Shown: positions 34,595 through 43,458 of the stretch, piece after piece | Numbering within the stretch: position 1 is the first letter of the stretch | Layout of the letters: the number at the start of each line of letters is the position of its first letter | From: Streptomyces sp. NBC_01335 | Lineage (GTDB): Bacteria > Actinomycetota > Actinomycetes > Streptomycetales > Streptomycetaceae | Assembly: GCF_035953295.1 (NCBI RefSeq) | Contig: NZ_CP108370.1 | Coordinates: 2,790,001-2,854,000 of the forward strand | DNA: 64,000 nt | Direction: 5' to 3' | Position numbers and translations under genes: made by a program | Notes under the pieces: generated by a model | Told to the model about the DNA's origin: nothing | The model's database searches: none | What the model saw: only the letters and a program-made list of their open reading frames with translations

Positions 34595-36184
34595 TCAGAT
34601 CCCATCGCCTCCGCCTCGTCCCGTGTAGAAGGCCACCGTCAAGTCCCTGACCAGGGACTTGCGTTCGTAGTCGTCGAGCGCGACGAGTCCGCGCGTGGTG
34701 AGCCGGTTGACGGTGTCGTCGACCGCGTCCACCAGGGAGGTCAGCACGCTGTCCCGGTGCCGCGCGTCGAGCGCCGCGACCCGGCGGCGCTGCATGGCCG
34801 CGGCGACCTCGGGGGCGTACTCGATCCCGGTCGGCTGCGCCGAGTACACCTCCACCCCGACCGGCTCGCAGTCCGCCTTCAGCATCCGCGTCAGCGCGTC
34901 CCCGACCGCCTCGGCGTTCCGCAGGGTCGGGGCGTCCTCGTGGAAGGCGTCGGCGGGCAGCTGCGAGAGGACCCGGGCCATCGCCGCCTCGACCTGTTCC
35001 CGCAGGTACGTCTCGTGGTCGGCGACCCCCAGGACCGCCCGGACGGTGTCCTCCACCCGCCAGACGACGAGGACGGTGACGCGCAGCGCCGTACCGTTCG
35101 CGTCCACGGCGGGCATCGGCTCGCTCCGCCAGTGCCGCAGCCGTACGTCGGTGCGGCGGCGGAGGAGGAGCGGGGAGACCCAGAAGAGCCCGGTGCGCCG
35201 GACGCTCCCCCGGTAGTCGCCGAAGAGGGTCAGCACCAGGGCGTACCCGACCCGCCCGCGCCCGAGGCCCCCGAACGCGAAGAGGACCACGGTCACCAGC
35301 ACCGCGAGCACCGCCCAGAGGCCGATGCCGATGCCCTGGTACGGGCGGGGCCCGATGCCGAGCCGGGTCTGCGCCTGCCCCGGCAGCGCGCCCGCCCACC
35401 AGAGGACGACGAGCGCGGCGGCGCAGCCGGCGGCCCCGGTGAGCACGGCCACCCAGCCGGGCAGTGCCGGACCGGGGCGCTCGCGCAGCCGGGGGTCGGC
35501 GACGGGCGCGGGCCGGGTCGGCGGCCGCACCTGGGGCGAGCGCGGTACGGGAGGGCGCCGCACCCCGGCACCGGACCGGTCGGCCGTCAGCGTGTGCCGG
35601 GCCACCGCGACGGGGAGCGAGGCGACCCCGGCGGTGCGGTGCGGGTCGCCGACCCCGGCGCGCGGGAGGAACCCGGTCCGGTCGTCGGGGTCGCGGGGTT
35701 CGTCGCGGAAGAGCAGGTGCACCGGGATGGACGCGGTGGCCTCGTTGGCGATGACCGACCGGCGACGGCCGGCGCTCCACCGGAAGTCCTCGCGGAACCC
35801 GCCGGCCGGAGCGGGCACCTCACCGAGGGGCGTCTCACCCACGGGCGCCTCGTCCGCAGACCCCTCACCCTCGGGCACCTCACCCATTGGCACCTCACCC
35901 CCGGGCACCTCGTCTCCGGGCACCTCGTCTCCGGGCACCTCGTCTCCGGGCACCCCGCCCGCCGGCACCGAGACCGTGGCCGAGACGGTGTGCATCGAGG
36001 TGGGCTCCGTCTCGCCGTGCGCGAGCTCCAGCACCACGTCGACGCAGGGCCCCTCGTCTCGCGGCCCGCCCTCCGCACGCGGATCGCCCTTCCCGGCGCG
36101 GCCCGGGTCCCGGTCCGGTCCCCGGCCCGCTTCCGCGTCCGTACCGTCTCCCGCTCTCCCTCCCGCTGCCCGGCCCGCCCCCAT
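34595..36184 (-). CDS. SPFH/stomatin-like membrane protein
   Basis: A 529-residue protein. Residues 1-230 are disordered, acidic and Pro-rich with a GDEVP pentapeptide repeat. Two hydrophobic segments follow (WVAVLTGAAGCAAALVVLWW and the GLWAVLAVLVTVVLFAFGG region). The C-terminal SPFH domain contains the typical ALRVTVLVVWRVEDTVRAV and YLREQVEAAMARVLSQLPAD. Such proteins scaffold membrane microdomains. ATG 36184 with GAGGAAG upstream is preferred to a GTG at 36208. Role unknown. Confidence 0.82.
   Translation of the reverse strand: MGAGRAAGGRAGDGTDAEAGRGPDRDPGRAGKGDPRAEGGPRDEGPCVDVVLELAHGETEPTSMHTVSATVSVPAGGVPGDEVPGDEVPGDEVPGGEVPMGEVPEGEGSADEAPVGETPLGEVPAPAGGFREDFRWSAGRRRSVIANEATASIPVHLLFRDEPRDPDDRTGFLPRAGVGDPHRTAGVASLPVAVARHTLTADRSGAGVRRPPVPRSPQVRPPTRPAPVADPRLRERPGPALPGWVAVLTGAAGCAAALVVLWWAGALPGQAQTRLGIGPRPYQGIGIGLWAVLAVLVTVVLFAFGGLGRGRVGYALVLTLFGDYRGSVRRTGLFWVSPLLLRRRTDVRLRHWRSEPMPAVDANGTALRVTVLVVWRVEDTVRAVLGVADHETYLREQVEAAMARVLSQLPADAFHEDAPTLRNAEAVGDALTRMLKADCEPVGVEVYSAQPTGIEYAPEVAAAMQRRRVAALDARHRDSVLTSLVDAVDDTVNRLTTRGLVALDDYERKSLVRDLTVAFYTGRGGGDGI
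35902..35952 (-). repeat. 15-bp tandem repeats in the SPFH gene
   Basis: The phrase GGGCACCTCGTCTCC is repeated about three times in direct tandem, with further degenerate copies either side, encoding GDEVP repeats in the disordered N-terminal region. Prone to length variation. Confidence 0.8.
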
Positions 36185-36295
36185 GCGGTCTTCCTCGTCT
36201 CCGTACACGACGCCCCACCGTTCCCTTTCCGCGCTCCGGCGGTCCCGGAGCTGTCCATCCGCCGGCCCACCGAACGGCAGACGCCCTCCACTCCC

Positions 36296-37594
36296 TCAGG
36301 AGAAGAGCCGCCGCCAGGTGTCCGGCCCCGGGTAGCCGTCCGCCACGCGGCCGTGCCAGCCCTGGGCGCGCTGGAACGCCTCCACGTTGCGCCGGTCCGC
36401 CTCGGTCCAGCGGCGGCCGGGCCCCGACACGTAGTGCCTGCCGAATCCCTTCTTCACCAACTGCTTGCCGAGCCTCTCGACATGGGCGTTCGACCGACCC
36501 GGCTTGAAATAGCCCCGTCCGGGGAAGGCCGGGACCGTCTTCGGCGCGCCTGACGCACCGGTGGCCGGGATGCTCCTCCCGGTGCCGTTGACGAGCCGGC
36601 GCCAGGTGTCCGGGCCGGGCAGGCCGTCCGCGTTCGCGCCCTTCCACCCCTGCGCCTGCTGGAACGCCCGGGTCGCGCGCCGGTCGGCCTCGCTCCAGAC
36701 GGGTCCGGGGCCCTGGGTGTAGAAACGTTTCCCGCCCCGCGCCACCAGCATTTCGCCGAGCCGTGTGACGTGGGCGTTGCGCGCTCCCGGCCCGAACTTG
36801 GCGGCGCCGGGGAAGCCCGCCGACGAGCCGCCGCGCGAGCCCCCGGCGAGCCCCTTGTAGCGGTAGGCCACGTACTTGCCGGAGTTGCTCCAGTACGCGA
36901 GGGGCGTGACCTTCTTGCGGGTGGCCGGGGGCGTCTGCTCGTACGCCATGTACTGGGTGTGGGCGCTGTTGGTCCAGCCGCCGAAGATCGTGACGTGCGA
37001 GCCCTTGTTGGGGTCGGCCGGGTTGTGGAAGAGGAGGATGTCGCCCGGCTCCAGCTGCGAGCGCGCGATCCGCGTGCCGTACGAGGAGAGGCTGCCGGTC
37101 CACTCGTTGCCGCCCAGGTCCCAGGCCATCGAGACGTAGCCGGAGCAGTCCTGGCGGTACCCGTCCGACCAGAACTTCTCCATGTCGTACGGCACCTTCG
37201 CGGCCACCCAGGTCTTGGCGCGGGCGATGATCTCGCTGCGGGTGGTGGTCCGCAGGGCCAGGGGCGCCGCCGTGGTGGGCGAGGCCGAGGCCCCGCCGCC
37301 CATGAGCGGTCCGGCCTGCCCCTGCGGGGTGCCGGGCCCGGGGCCGGTCGCGTCGTCGGCGCGGACGGGTCCGGTGGAGTGGCCCGCCGGGGCGGCGGCC
37401 TCGGCGGCACCGGTGGAGAGGACCACCCCGGCGGCCGTGGCCAGCACCAGCGCGCGGCGCGCTCCGTGCGCGGCGGGATGGCCGCCCAGGCGGGGCGGCA
37501 GGGTCCGGGCCGCCGCCGTACGGCGCTGGAGGGCGCAGCCGGCGCAGCCGCAGTCGGCCGTGGGTTCGTACTCCGTGAAGACCGGGACGGTCAT
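36296..37594 (-). CDS. Secreted NlpC/P60-like cell-wall hydrolase with two peptidoglycan-binding repeats
   Basis: A 432-residue exported protein. After a cytosolic-looking start with CGCAGC and an internal hydrophobic export segment (LVLATAAGVVLSTGAAEAAA), a papain-like NlpC/P60-type domain spans about residues 115-250: catalytic Cys in YRQDCSGYVSMAW, His in GSHVTIFGGW. Two repeats of about 75 residues follow, each with a FxPG-x-NAHV-x-RLG, W-x-EADRR and PGPDTWRRL pattern, a peptidoglycan-binding signature. Probably trims the cell wall. GGAGGGGA precedes ATG 37594. Confidence 0.8.
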   Translation of the reverse strand: MTVPVFTEYEPTADCGCAGCALQRRTAAARTLPPRLGGHPAAHGARRALVLATAAGVVLSTGAAEAAAPAGHSTGPVRADDATGPGPGTPQGQAGPLMGGGASASPTTAAPLALRTTTRSEIIARAKTWVAAKVPYDMEKFWSDGYRQDCSGYVSMAWDLGGNEWTGSLSSYGTRIARSQLEPGDILLFHNPADPNKGSHVTIFGGWTNSAHTQYMAYEQTPPATRKKVTPLAYWSNSGKYVAYRYKGLAGGSRGGSSAGFPGAAKFGPGARNAHVTRLGEMLVARGGKRFYTQGPGPVWSEADRRATRAFQQAQGWKGANADGLPGPDTWRRLVNGTGRSIPATGASGAPKTVPAFPGRGYFKPGRSNAHVERLGKQLVKKGFGRHYVSGPGRRWTEADRRNVEAFQRAQGWHGRVADGYPGPDTWRRLFS

Positions 37595-37782
37595 GTCGAT
37601 TCCCCTCCGGACTCGTCAAGATTTTTTGAGGCACTCCGCAACGGGCGCCAGTGTCCCAACTCTCGTGACAAATCGCATTTTGACGGATCAAAGAGAAAAA
37701 ACGACCATGCGACAGGGCGTGGCGTCATGGGAAATGGTCGAGAGCATGCTGCGGAATCCGGTAATGTTCTCCAGGTCAGCAG

Positions 37783-37856
37783 GCGCCGCTAGCTCAGTTG
37801 GTTAGAGCAGCTGACTCTTAATCAGCGGGTCCGGGGTTCGAGTCCCTGGCGGCGCA
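37783..37856 (+). tRNA. tRNA-Lys (anticodon CTT), copy 3
   Basis: 74 nt, identical to the other two, with the same GTCAGCAG leader. TAATGT (37762-37767) is a likely -10 box. Confidence 0.97.
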
Positions 37857-37865
37857 CGCAGAGTC

Positions 37866-37896
37866 AAGGCCCTCTCACTTCACGTGAGGGGGCCTT
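37866..37896 (+). terminator. Terminator after tRNA-Lys copy 3
   Basis: 37866-37878 pairs with 37884-37896 (13 bp with one wobble pair), followed by TGTTCGTT. Confidence 0.75.
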
Positions 37897-38284
37897 GTTC
37901 GTTGCCCGGCTCGCGCCGGGTCGTCCGCCCCTGCCCCGCACGCGTCGCGGGGCTCGCTTCCACCTCTCCGTATCTCTTCACGCCTCCGCGCGACTTGTCG
38001 TCACGTCCCGAGCGCGGCCGCGGGCGCGCCGGCCGGGGTCGCGCGGCCTGCGCGCGCTACCCCGAAACGGTGACTCTCCGAAGACAAACCGTTACGGAGC
38101 GCCCTGATTGATTCTCCCCGCGCGGAAGCCTCGGGACACCTGGGTGGTGGGGCGGCCCGCCGTTCCGCACGGTACGGGGCGGCGCGCACGGCGGTGGCCC
38201 CGTCCGGTGGCCGCTCCGGGGAGGGGAGCGGCCACCGGACGGGGCCGGGCGGGCGGGGTGGGCGGGGCGAGGGCCGGGGCCGGG
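37897..38284. other. Non-coding gap
   Basis: About 390 bp between the tRNA terminator and the end of the leftward sortase gene. It holds a strong inverted repeat at 38196-38246; otherwise nothing recognised. Confidence 0.6.
38196..38246 (-). terminator. Large terminator of the sortase operon
   Basis: A perfect 22-bp stem: 38196-38217 pairs with 38225-38246 around a 7-nt loop, 40 bp past the sortase stop. Confidence 0.8.
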
Positions 38285-38956
38285 TCAGGTCCCGGAGTCC
38301 TCGCCCGTGAGGTAGGCGGAGACGACGACGTTGGCGCTGTAGGCGTGTGCCGCCCGGTCGTACGTACCGCCGCAGGTGATCAGCCGGAGTTCGGCCCGGC
38401 CGTCCTGACGGGGCCCGTACGCCTTCTGCGCGTCGAAGCGTTCCCGGGTGAAGACCTGCACGTCGTCGACGGTGAACTCGGCGATCGTGCCGTCGGCGCG
38501 GGTCACCCGGATCTCGGCGCCGGGCCGGGTGGCGCTCAGTCCGTAGAAGACGGCGGGCTCGGTCTCCGTGTCGACGTGGCCGACCATGAGCGCGGCCCCG
38601 GCGGTGCCGGGTTCGGCTCCGCCGTCGTACCAGCCGACGGTCCCCGGGGTCTCGAACGGGGGCGGGTCGACGGCTCCCTCGCCGTCGAGGCCGCGTCCGA
38701 CGACGGGGGCGTCGATGCCGACGGACGGGATCTCGACCTCGCGCGGCGGCGAACCCTCCAGCGGGTCGTGCGCCGGGGGCAGCGGCGCCCCGAGGGGGCG
38801 GCCGACCGCCGCGACGTCGCCGGTGGTCGGTGCGGAGCTGCCGCCGGGGCCTCCGGCGCCTTCGCGGCCCCAGAGCCAGAGGCCGAGCAGGAGCACGGCC
38901 CAGACCACTCCGGTGAACAGCCGCCCGGTACCTGCCGGGCGGGCGGGGGCGGACAC
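38285..38956 (-). CDS. Class F sortase
   Basis: A 223-residue membrane-anchored transpeptidase. One N-terminal transmembrane segment (LFTGVVWAVLLLGLWLWG) precedes a Pro/Gly linker and a sortase beta-barrel with the catalytic His in MVGHVDTE and Cys in LITCGGTYD; the residues after the Cys (AYSANVVVSAYL) complete the active site region, although the usual Arg is not obvious there. The GTG at 38956 follows the upstream stop by one base, so it is translationally coupled to the small secreted protein before it. Confidence 0.85.
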   Translation of the reverse strand: MSAPARPAGTGRLFTGVVWAVLLLGLWLWGREGAGGPGGSSAPTTGDVAAVGRPLGAPLPPAHDPLEGSPPREVEIPSVGIDAPVVGRGLDGEGAVDPPPFETPGTVGWYDGGAEPGTAGAALMVGHVDTETEPAVFYGLSATRPGAEIRVTRADGTIAEFTVDDVQVFTRERFDAQKAYGPRQDGRAELRLITCGGTYDRAAHAYSANVVVSAYLTGEDSGT

Positions 38957-38957
38957 G

Positions 38958-39506
38958 TCAGTCCGCGGCCGGACGGCGGCGGCGTGCGCCGCGGAAGGCG
39001 ACGGCGGCCGCGGCGACGGCGGCGAGGGCCAGCCCGGCCACGGCCTGCGGGAGGCCGGGCCCGTCGGAGTTCCCGCCCTGCTCGGCGAGGACGGCGGTGC
39101 CGCCGCCACCGGCCCGGACGGGGGCGACCGGGGTCGGCCGGGCGTGGTGCACCACGGTGAGGCCGGCGGAGGCCCGGCCGCCCCCGCCGCCCTTGCCCTC
39201 GCAGCGCAGGGTGACGTCGTACCGGCCGGCCTCGGCGTCGGACCGGACCCGGGCCTCGGCGCTGAGGCCCTTCCCGCCGGCGGGGGTGAACCGTACGGAG
39301 GAGACGAAGGCGTCGGACGTGCCGAGGCCCTCCCTGCCCTTGCCGCAGGCGTCGGACCAGAGCGCGACCTTGCCGCCGGGGGCGATGGTGGACGGGGTCA
39401 CCCTGAGGGTGCCGTCGTCGTACGGAACGGCCGAAGCGGCGGGCGCGGAGACGGATATCGCCGCGACCGCCGCAGTAGCACAGATGGTGAGGGGCAGTGA
39501 ACGCAT
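38958..39506 (-). CDS. Small secreted, C-terminally membrane-anchored protein
   Basis: A 182-residue exported protein: signal peptide ending SAPAASA, a beta-rich domain of about 100 residues (TLRVTPSTIAPGGKVALWSD) with two cysteines, a Gly-rich linker, and a C-terminal hydrophobic segment followed by GARRRRPAAD. The tail resembles a sorting signal but no LPXTG/LAXTG pentapeptide is visible. AGGAGG lies 7 nt before ATG 39506. Operon partner of the class F sortase and possibly its substrate. Confidence 0.82.
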   Translation of the reverse strand: MRSLPLTICATAAVAAISVSAPAASAVPYDDGTLRVTPSTIAPGGKVALWSDACGKGREGLGTSDAFVSSVRFTPAGGKGLSAEARVRSDAEAGRYDVTLRCEGKGGGGGRASAGLTVVHHARPTPVAPVRAGGGGTAVLAEQGGNSDGPGLPQAVAGLALAAVAAAAVAFRGARRRRPAAD

Positions 39507-39589
39507 CGTGAACCTCCTGCTCGAAGGTTCACCCGTACGCACGCTTCCCGCATCCGCTGTCGCCCGGTCGGGCGACAGTCCCGGGCGCC

Positions 39590-39712
39590 GGACCGGTGTC
39601 GGGGGCGACGCGGACCGGCGTCGGACCTGCGCCCGTGCCTGCGTCGGACCGGCGCCCGGGCCGGTGTCTGACCGGTGTCGGACCGGCGGCGGACCGGCGG
39701 CGGACCAGCCTC
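39590..39712. repeat. Degenerate GTCGGACCGGCG-type repeats
   Basis: The stretch between two leftward genes consists of imperfect direct repeats of a GGACCGGCG/GTGTCGG motif, clearest at 39665-39710. Simple-sequence expansion; no function assigned. Confidence 0.7.
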
Positions 39713-40490
39713 AGACCAGGTCGACGAGGTCCGCGATGGAGTCGACCACGTTGGACGGGCGGAAGGGGTAGCGGTCGATGTCGGCGGTGGCGGTGAGCCC
39801 GGTGAGCACCAGGAACGTCTCCATCCCGGCCTCCAGCCCGGCCAGCACGTCGGTGTCCATCCGGTCGCCGATCATGGCGCTGGTCTCGGAGTGGGCGCCG
39901 ATGGCGTTGAGCCCGGTCCGCATCATCAGCGGGTTGGGCTTGCCCGCGAAGTACGGCTCCTTGCCGGTGGCCTTGGTGATCAGCGCCGCGACGGAACCGG
40001 TGGCCGGCAGCGGGCCCTCGGCGGACGGGCCGGTCTCGTCCGGGTTGGTGCAGATGAAGCGGGCGCCCGCGTTGATCAGCCGGATCGCCTTGGTCAGCGC
40101 CTCGAAGCTGTACGTACGGGTCTCGCCGAGCACCACGTAGTCCGGGTCGTGGTCGGTGAGGACGTACCCGATGTCGTGCAGCGCGGTGGTGAGCCCCGCC
40201 TCCCCGATGACGTACGCCGTGCCGCCGGGACGCTGGTCGTCCAGGAACCGGGCGGTCGCCAGCGCGGAGGTCCAGATGTTCTCGACCGGAACGGCCAGGC
40301 CCATGCGGCTGAGCCGGGCGTGCAGGTCGCGGGCGGTGTAGATGGAGTTGTTGGTGAGGACGAGGAAGGGCTTCCCGGACTCCCGCAGCCGCTTGATGAA
40401 CGCGTCCGCGCCGGGAATGGGGGTGCCCTCGTGGATGAGGACTCCGTCCATGTCGGTCAACCAGGACTCGATCGGCTTGCGTTCTGCCAT
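39711..40490 (-). CDS. HAD-IIA hydrolase (NagD-like)
   Basis: A 259-residue cytoplasmic phosphatase. HAD motif I is WLTDMDGVLIHEG, motif II FLVLTNNS, the lysine of motif III lies in YFAGKPNPLMM, and motif IV is MIGDRMDTDVLAG. The C2-type cap places it in the NagD/PLP-phosphatase-like group; the substrate is probably a small phosphorylated metabolite. CAGGAG precedes ATG 40490. Confidence 0.9.
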   Translation of the reverse strand: MAERKPIESWLTDMDGVLIHEGTPIPGADAFIKRLRESGKPFLVLTNNSIYTARDLHARLSRMGLAVPVENIWTSALATARFLDDQRPGGTAYVIGEAGLTTALHDIGYVLTDHDPDYVVLGETRTYSFEALTKAIRLINAGARFICTNPDETGPSAEGPLPATGSVAALITKATGKEPYFAGKPNPLMMRTGLNAIGAHSETSAMIGDRMDTDVLAGLEAGMETFLVLTGLTATADIDRYPFRPSNVVDSIADLVDLV

Positions 40491-40680
40491 CACACGGACT
40501 CCTGCCGTACGCACGGTGCACACGAGGTGCTGGACGCCGGCGGCACCGCGGTGTGCAGCGCCGACGCCCCGAGTTTAGGTGGTGCACGGCGTATCAAGAT
40601 CGGTCGGGACGCGGGGGCTTGCGGGGAGCGCGCGGGTGCGGTGACCGTGCCGCGCCGGTGCCTCAGCCCCGGGCCGCACC

Positions 40681-41997
40681 TCAGCCCCGCCCGCACCTCA
40701 GCCCCGGGCCGCGCCGCATCCGGCGGGCCAGCAGCAGCGCGGCCGTACCGCCGAGCAGCAGTGCGGCGGCCACCGCGCCGGTACGCAGGGCCGCCGCGCG
40801 GCCGGGGCGGCCGGTCCGGGCGAGCTCGGGCAGCGGGTTCCCGGCGGCGTCCCGCGACAGGCCGGCGCCGCCGCCCGGGAGTGCGGCGGCGGAGCGGGGG
40901 GCGGTGGAGGGGGTGCCGGTGGTGCCGGTGCGGGGGGCGGCGCTCGGGGGCTTGGCGCCGGGGCCCGTACCGGGGGCGGTGGCACCTTCCGGGGCGGTGG
41001 CGCCTTCCGAGGCGGTTGCCGTGCCGGCGTCCACGCCGGAACCGCTCTCCGCGCCGGTCTCGTCCCCGGAGTCCGTGCCGGCGTCCGCGTCCGTTTCGGT
41101 GTCTGCGTCCACGTCGAAGTCCGCGTCCGTTTCGGTGCCCGTGTCCGCGGCCCCCGCGTCCGCCCCGGCGAGGAGGTCGTCGGAGGTGGTCCCGTCGGCA
41201 TCGGACTCGTCGGGGAGCACCAGGTCGGTGCCGCCTTCGATGTCCCCCTCGACGATGGAGAACGGGTAGTCCTCCGACTCGCCCACCCAGTCCCCGTCCG
41301 GGGCCACGACGGAGCCGTCCGCCACCGCGTCGTCGGAGGGCGCGGCCGGGTGGCGCTGCACGATGGCGGCGTTGGCCACGACCTTTCCCGGCCGGGTGTC
41401 GGAGGTGAAGGCCATCCGGACGCGGACGGTGACCGTGCGTCCGGCGGGGACGGTGAAGCCCTCGAAGTCGTCGCCCTCTTCGCCGCTGCCGAAGACCCCG
41501 ATCTGCTCGTTCCGGTCGGTGGTCTCCCAGCTGACCCGGTGTTCGGCTCCGGTGCCGGTGCCGGTGCCCGCGCCCGTCTCCGTACCGGCGCGTTCCGCGT
41601 ACGCGAGTTGGATCTGGTCCGGCGTCAGCTGCCGGTCCTGGTCGGTCAGGACGAGTACGGGGTGGAGGGCGCGGCAGGACTCGGCGGTGGTGTTGACGAG
41701 GTCCAGGTACCAGATCCCGTATCCCCCGCCGGACGCGTAGGTGTCCGGGCCGCCGTGGATACGGGTGCCGATGGGGAAGTCCTTGGCGTCCGGGGCGCCG
41801 CAGGCGGGCGGCTGGTCCGCGCGGGCGGTGGCGGTGGCGGAGTGTTCCGTCGCCGAGGTCGGCGGGCCGCCGAGCAGCGCGCCCGGTACGGCGATCCCGG
41901 CCGCCAGGCCGAGTGAGGTGAGTGCGCGTCCGTCGCGCAGTCGCGCGGGAGGTCGCAGTCGTGCGGGTCGCAGTCGTGCGGGAGGTTTGGGGGGCAT
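40681..41997 (-). CDS. LAXTG-type cell-wall-anchored surface protein
   Basis: A 438-residue exported protein. A basic N terminus and hydrophobic core act as signal peptide (TSLGLAAGIAVPGALLGGPP). The exposed domain (residues 60-240) is beta-rich. A long acidic Thr/Asp/Ala linker encoded by short DNA repeats follows. The C terminus has LARTG, a hydrophobic helix (AAALLLGGTAALLLA) and RRMRRG, a complete sorting signal with the LAXTG pentapeptide recognised by class E sortases in streptomycetes. The only sortase in the window is a class F one 2 kb away. Confidence 0.85.
   Translation of the reverse strand: MPPKPPARLRPARLRPPARLRDGRALTSLGLAAGIAVPGALLGGPPTSATEHSATATARADQPPACGAPDAKDFPIGTRIHGGPDTYASGGGYGIWYLDLVNTTAESCRALHPVLVLTDQDRQLTPDQIQLAYAERAGTETGAGTGTGTGAEHRVSWETTDRNEQIGVFGSGEEGDDFEGFTVPAGRTVTVRVRMAFTSDTRPGKVVANAAIVQRHPAAPSDDAVADGSVVAPDGDWVGESEDYPFSIVEGDIEGGTDLVLPDESDADGTTSDDLLAGADAGAADTGTETDADFDVDADTETDADAGTDSGDETGAESGSGVDAGTATASEGATAPEGATAPGTGPGAKPPSAAPRTGTTGTPSTAPRSAAALPGGGAGLSRDAAGNPLPELARTGRPGRAAALRTGAVAAALLLGGTAALLLARRMRRGPGLRCGRG
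41083..41137 (-). repeat. Direct repeat within the surface-protein linker
   Basis: A 19-bp phrase beginning GTCCGCGTCCG occurs at 41083-41101 and again at 41119-41137, encoding part of the acidic DTETDAD linker. Confidence 0.7.
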
Positions 41998-42205
41998 GGG
42001 AGGCACCCTTCGCAGCTCGCGAACGAACGCCCGGTGCGGAGGAACCACCGGCGTGTCGTGACCGGTGCGTGGAACCACCGGCGTGTCGGCGGAGACGCTG
42101 CCACGCATACGTACGAACATCGCACCGACATGCCGGAGACCACCCGCCCGGCGGCACCCCGTCACTCCTCCGCCGCGGCACCGTCTCCCGCTCCTCCCCC
42201 GCCCG

Positions 42206-43405
42206 CTACTCCGCGGTCCGCCCGAAGAGCGGGCCGAGGACCAGTTGGGCGGCGCCCTCGGCGACCGGGCGGTCGCCGCCGCCCGCGACCGCGACCGGCA
42301 CGGGCGTCCCGACGCCTTCGCGCCGGGCGCGCTCCTCGATCACGGCGCGCACGCCGCGTACGTAGACGTCCTCGTGCGCCGCGACCGTACGCCCGCCCAG
42401 CACCACCCGGTCGATGTCGAGCAGCGCGACGATGTTGGCGGCTCCGGCGCCCAGCACCCGGGCGGCCTCGGCGACGTCTCCCCGGTCCACCGCCGCCAGG
42501 CAGAGCGCCTCCACGCAGCCGCGCCCGCCGCAGCCGCACGGCGGACCGTCCAGTTGCAGGGTCTGGTGCCCGAACTCGCCCGCGCCGGTGCGCGGGCCCC
42601 GGTGCAGGGCGCCGCCGAGGACGAGCCCGGCGCCCAGTCCCGTACCGAGGTGGAGGTAGGCGAAGTCGCCCGCGCCGGGGTCGCGCAGGGCGAGGCCGAG
42701 GGCGGCGGCGTTGGTGTCCTTGTCCACGGAGACCGGCAGGCCGGTGCGGGCGGCGAGGGCCTCGCGGAGCGGGAACCCGTCCCACTGCGGGAATCCGGTG
42801 ACCCGGTGCAGCACCCCGTCGCGGTGGTCGAGCGGGCCGGGGAGGGCCACGCCCACGCCGAGCACGGCGGGGCGCCCGGGGCCGTACGCCTCGTCGGCCG
42901 GGTCGCCCGCCGCCACCGACGCACTCACCGGCGCGCTCACCTCCGCGACCGCTTCCGCCGCGCCCGCGACGACCTGGTCCGCCGGGGCACCGAGGTCGAG
43001 GGGGGCGGTGCGGACGGCGACGGGCGTACCGGCGAGGTCGACGAGGACGGCGGTCAGCTCGTCCCGGTCCAGGTGGAGGCCGACCGCGTACCGGGCGTCC
43101 GGGACGAGCCGGAGCACGGTGCGCGGCTTGCCGCCGGTGGAGGCGCGGCGGCCGGCCTCGGCGGCGAGGCCCTCGGCGCGCAGCCGGGCGGTGATCTTGC
43201 TGACGGCCTGCGGGGTGAGCCCGGTGCGCTCGGCCAGTTCCAGCCGGCTGATGCCGTCGCCGCCCGCGCCGCGCAGCAGGTCGAGCACGAGGGCGGCGTT
43301 GTGGTGGCGCAGGGCCGGGAGGTTGACCCCGCCGCCGTTGCGCGCGCCGACGCCGGTGGCGCTGCGGGGATCGCTGGTATCGCTGGTATCGCTGGTGTTC
43401 ACCAC
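42206..43405 (-). CDS. ROK-family transcriptional regulator
   Basis: A 399-residue protein. An N-terminal winged helix (ISRLELAERTGLTPQAVSKI) is joined to a ROK sugar-kinase-like domain with DKDTNAAALG, the zinc-binding cysteines in GPPCGCGGRGCVEAL and GAGEFGHQTL. The phosphate-binding DxGxT motif is replaced, so it is likely a regulator rather than a kinase. Starts GTG 43405 or 43402 precede a run of ATACCAGCG repeats encoding SDTSDTSD. It is divergent from the dehydrogenase gene and probably controls it. Confidence 0.87.
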   Translation of the reverse strand: MVNTSDTSDTSDPRSATGVGARNGGGVNLPALRHHNAALVLDLLRGAGGDGISRLELAERTGLTPQAVSKITARLRAEGLAAEAGRRASTGGKPRTVLRLVPDARYAVGLHLDRDELTAVLVDLAGTPVAVRTAPLDLGAPADQVVAGAAEAVAEVSAPVSASVAAGDPADEAYGPGRPAVLGVGVALPGPLDHRDGVLHRVTGFPQWDGFPLREALAARTGLPVSVDKDTNAAALGLALRDPGAGDFAYLHLGTGLGAGLVLGGALHRGPRTGAGEFGHQTLQLDGPPCGCGGRGCVEALCLAAVDRGDVAEAARVLGAGAANIVALLDIDRVVLGGRTVAAHEDVYVRGVRAVIEERARREGVGTPVPVAVAGGGDRPVAEGAAQLVLGPLFGRTAE

Positions 43406-43422
43406 ACCATTGTGGCCACCGC

Positions 43423-43451
43423 TTGCACTTTGGCAACAGCGTTGCTTAAGT
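43423..43451 (+). promoter_or_regulatory. Promoter and inverted repeat in the ROK/dehydrogenase intergenic region
   Basis: TTGCAC (43423-43428) and TTAAGT (43446-43451) with a 17-bp spacer read towards the dehydrogenase. An inverted repeat GCAAC-AGC-GTTGC (43433-43445) sits between the two boxes, where a ROK repressor would block transcription. The ATG at 43459 lies so close that the mRNA may be leaderless. Confidence 0.55.
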
Positions 43452-43458
43452 GGTGGGC

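Noticed and set aside
16633..37856. tRNA-Lys genes as attachment sites of an integrated element
   Set aside because: No integrase, excisionase or transfer gene lies between them, and the copies are complete genes with own promoters and terminators.
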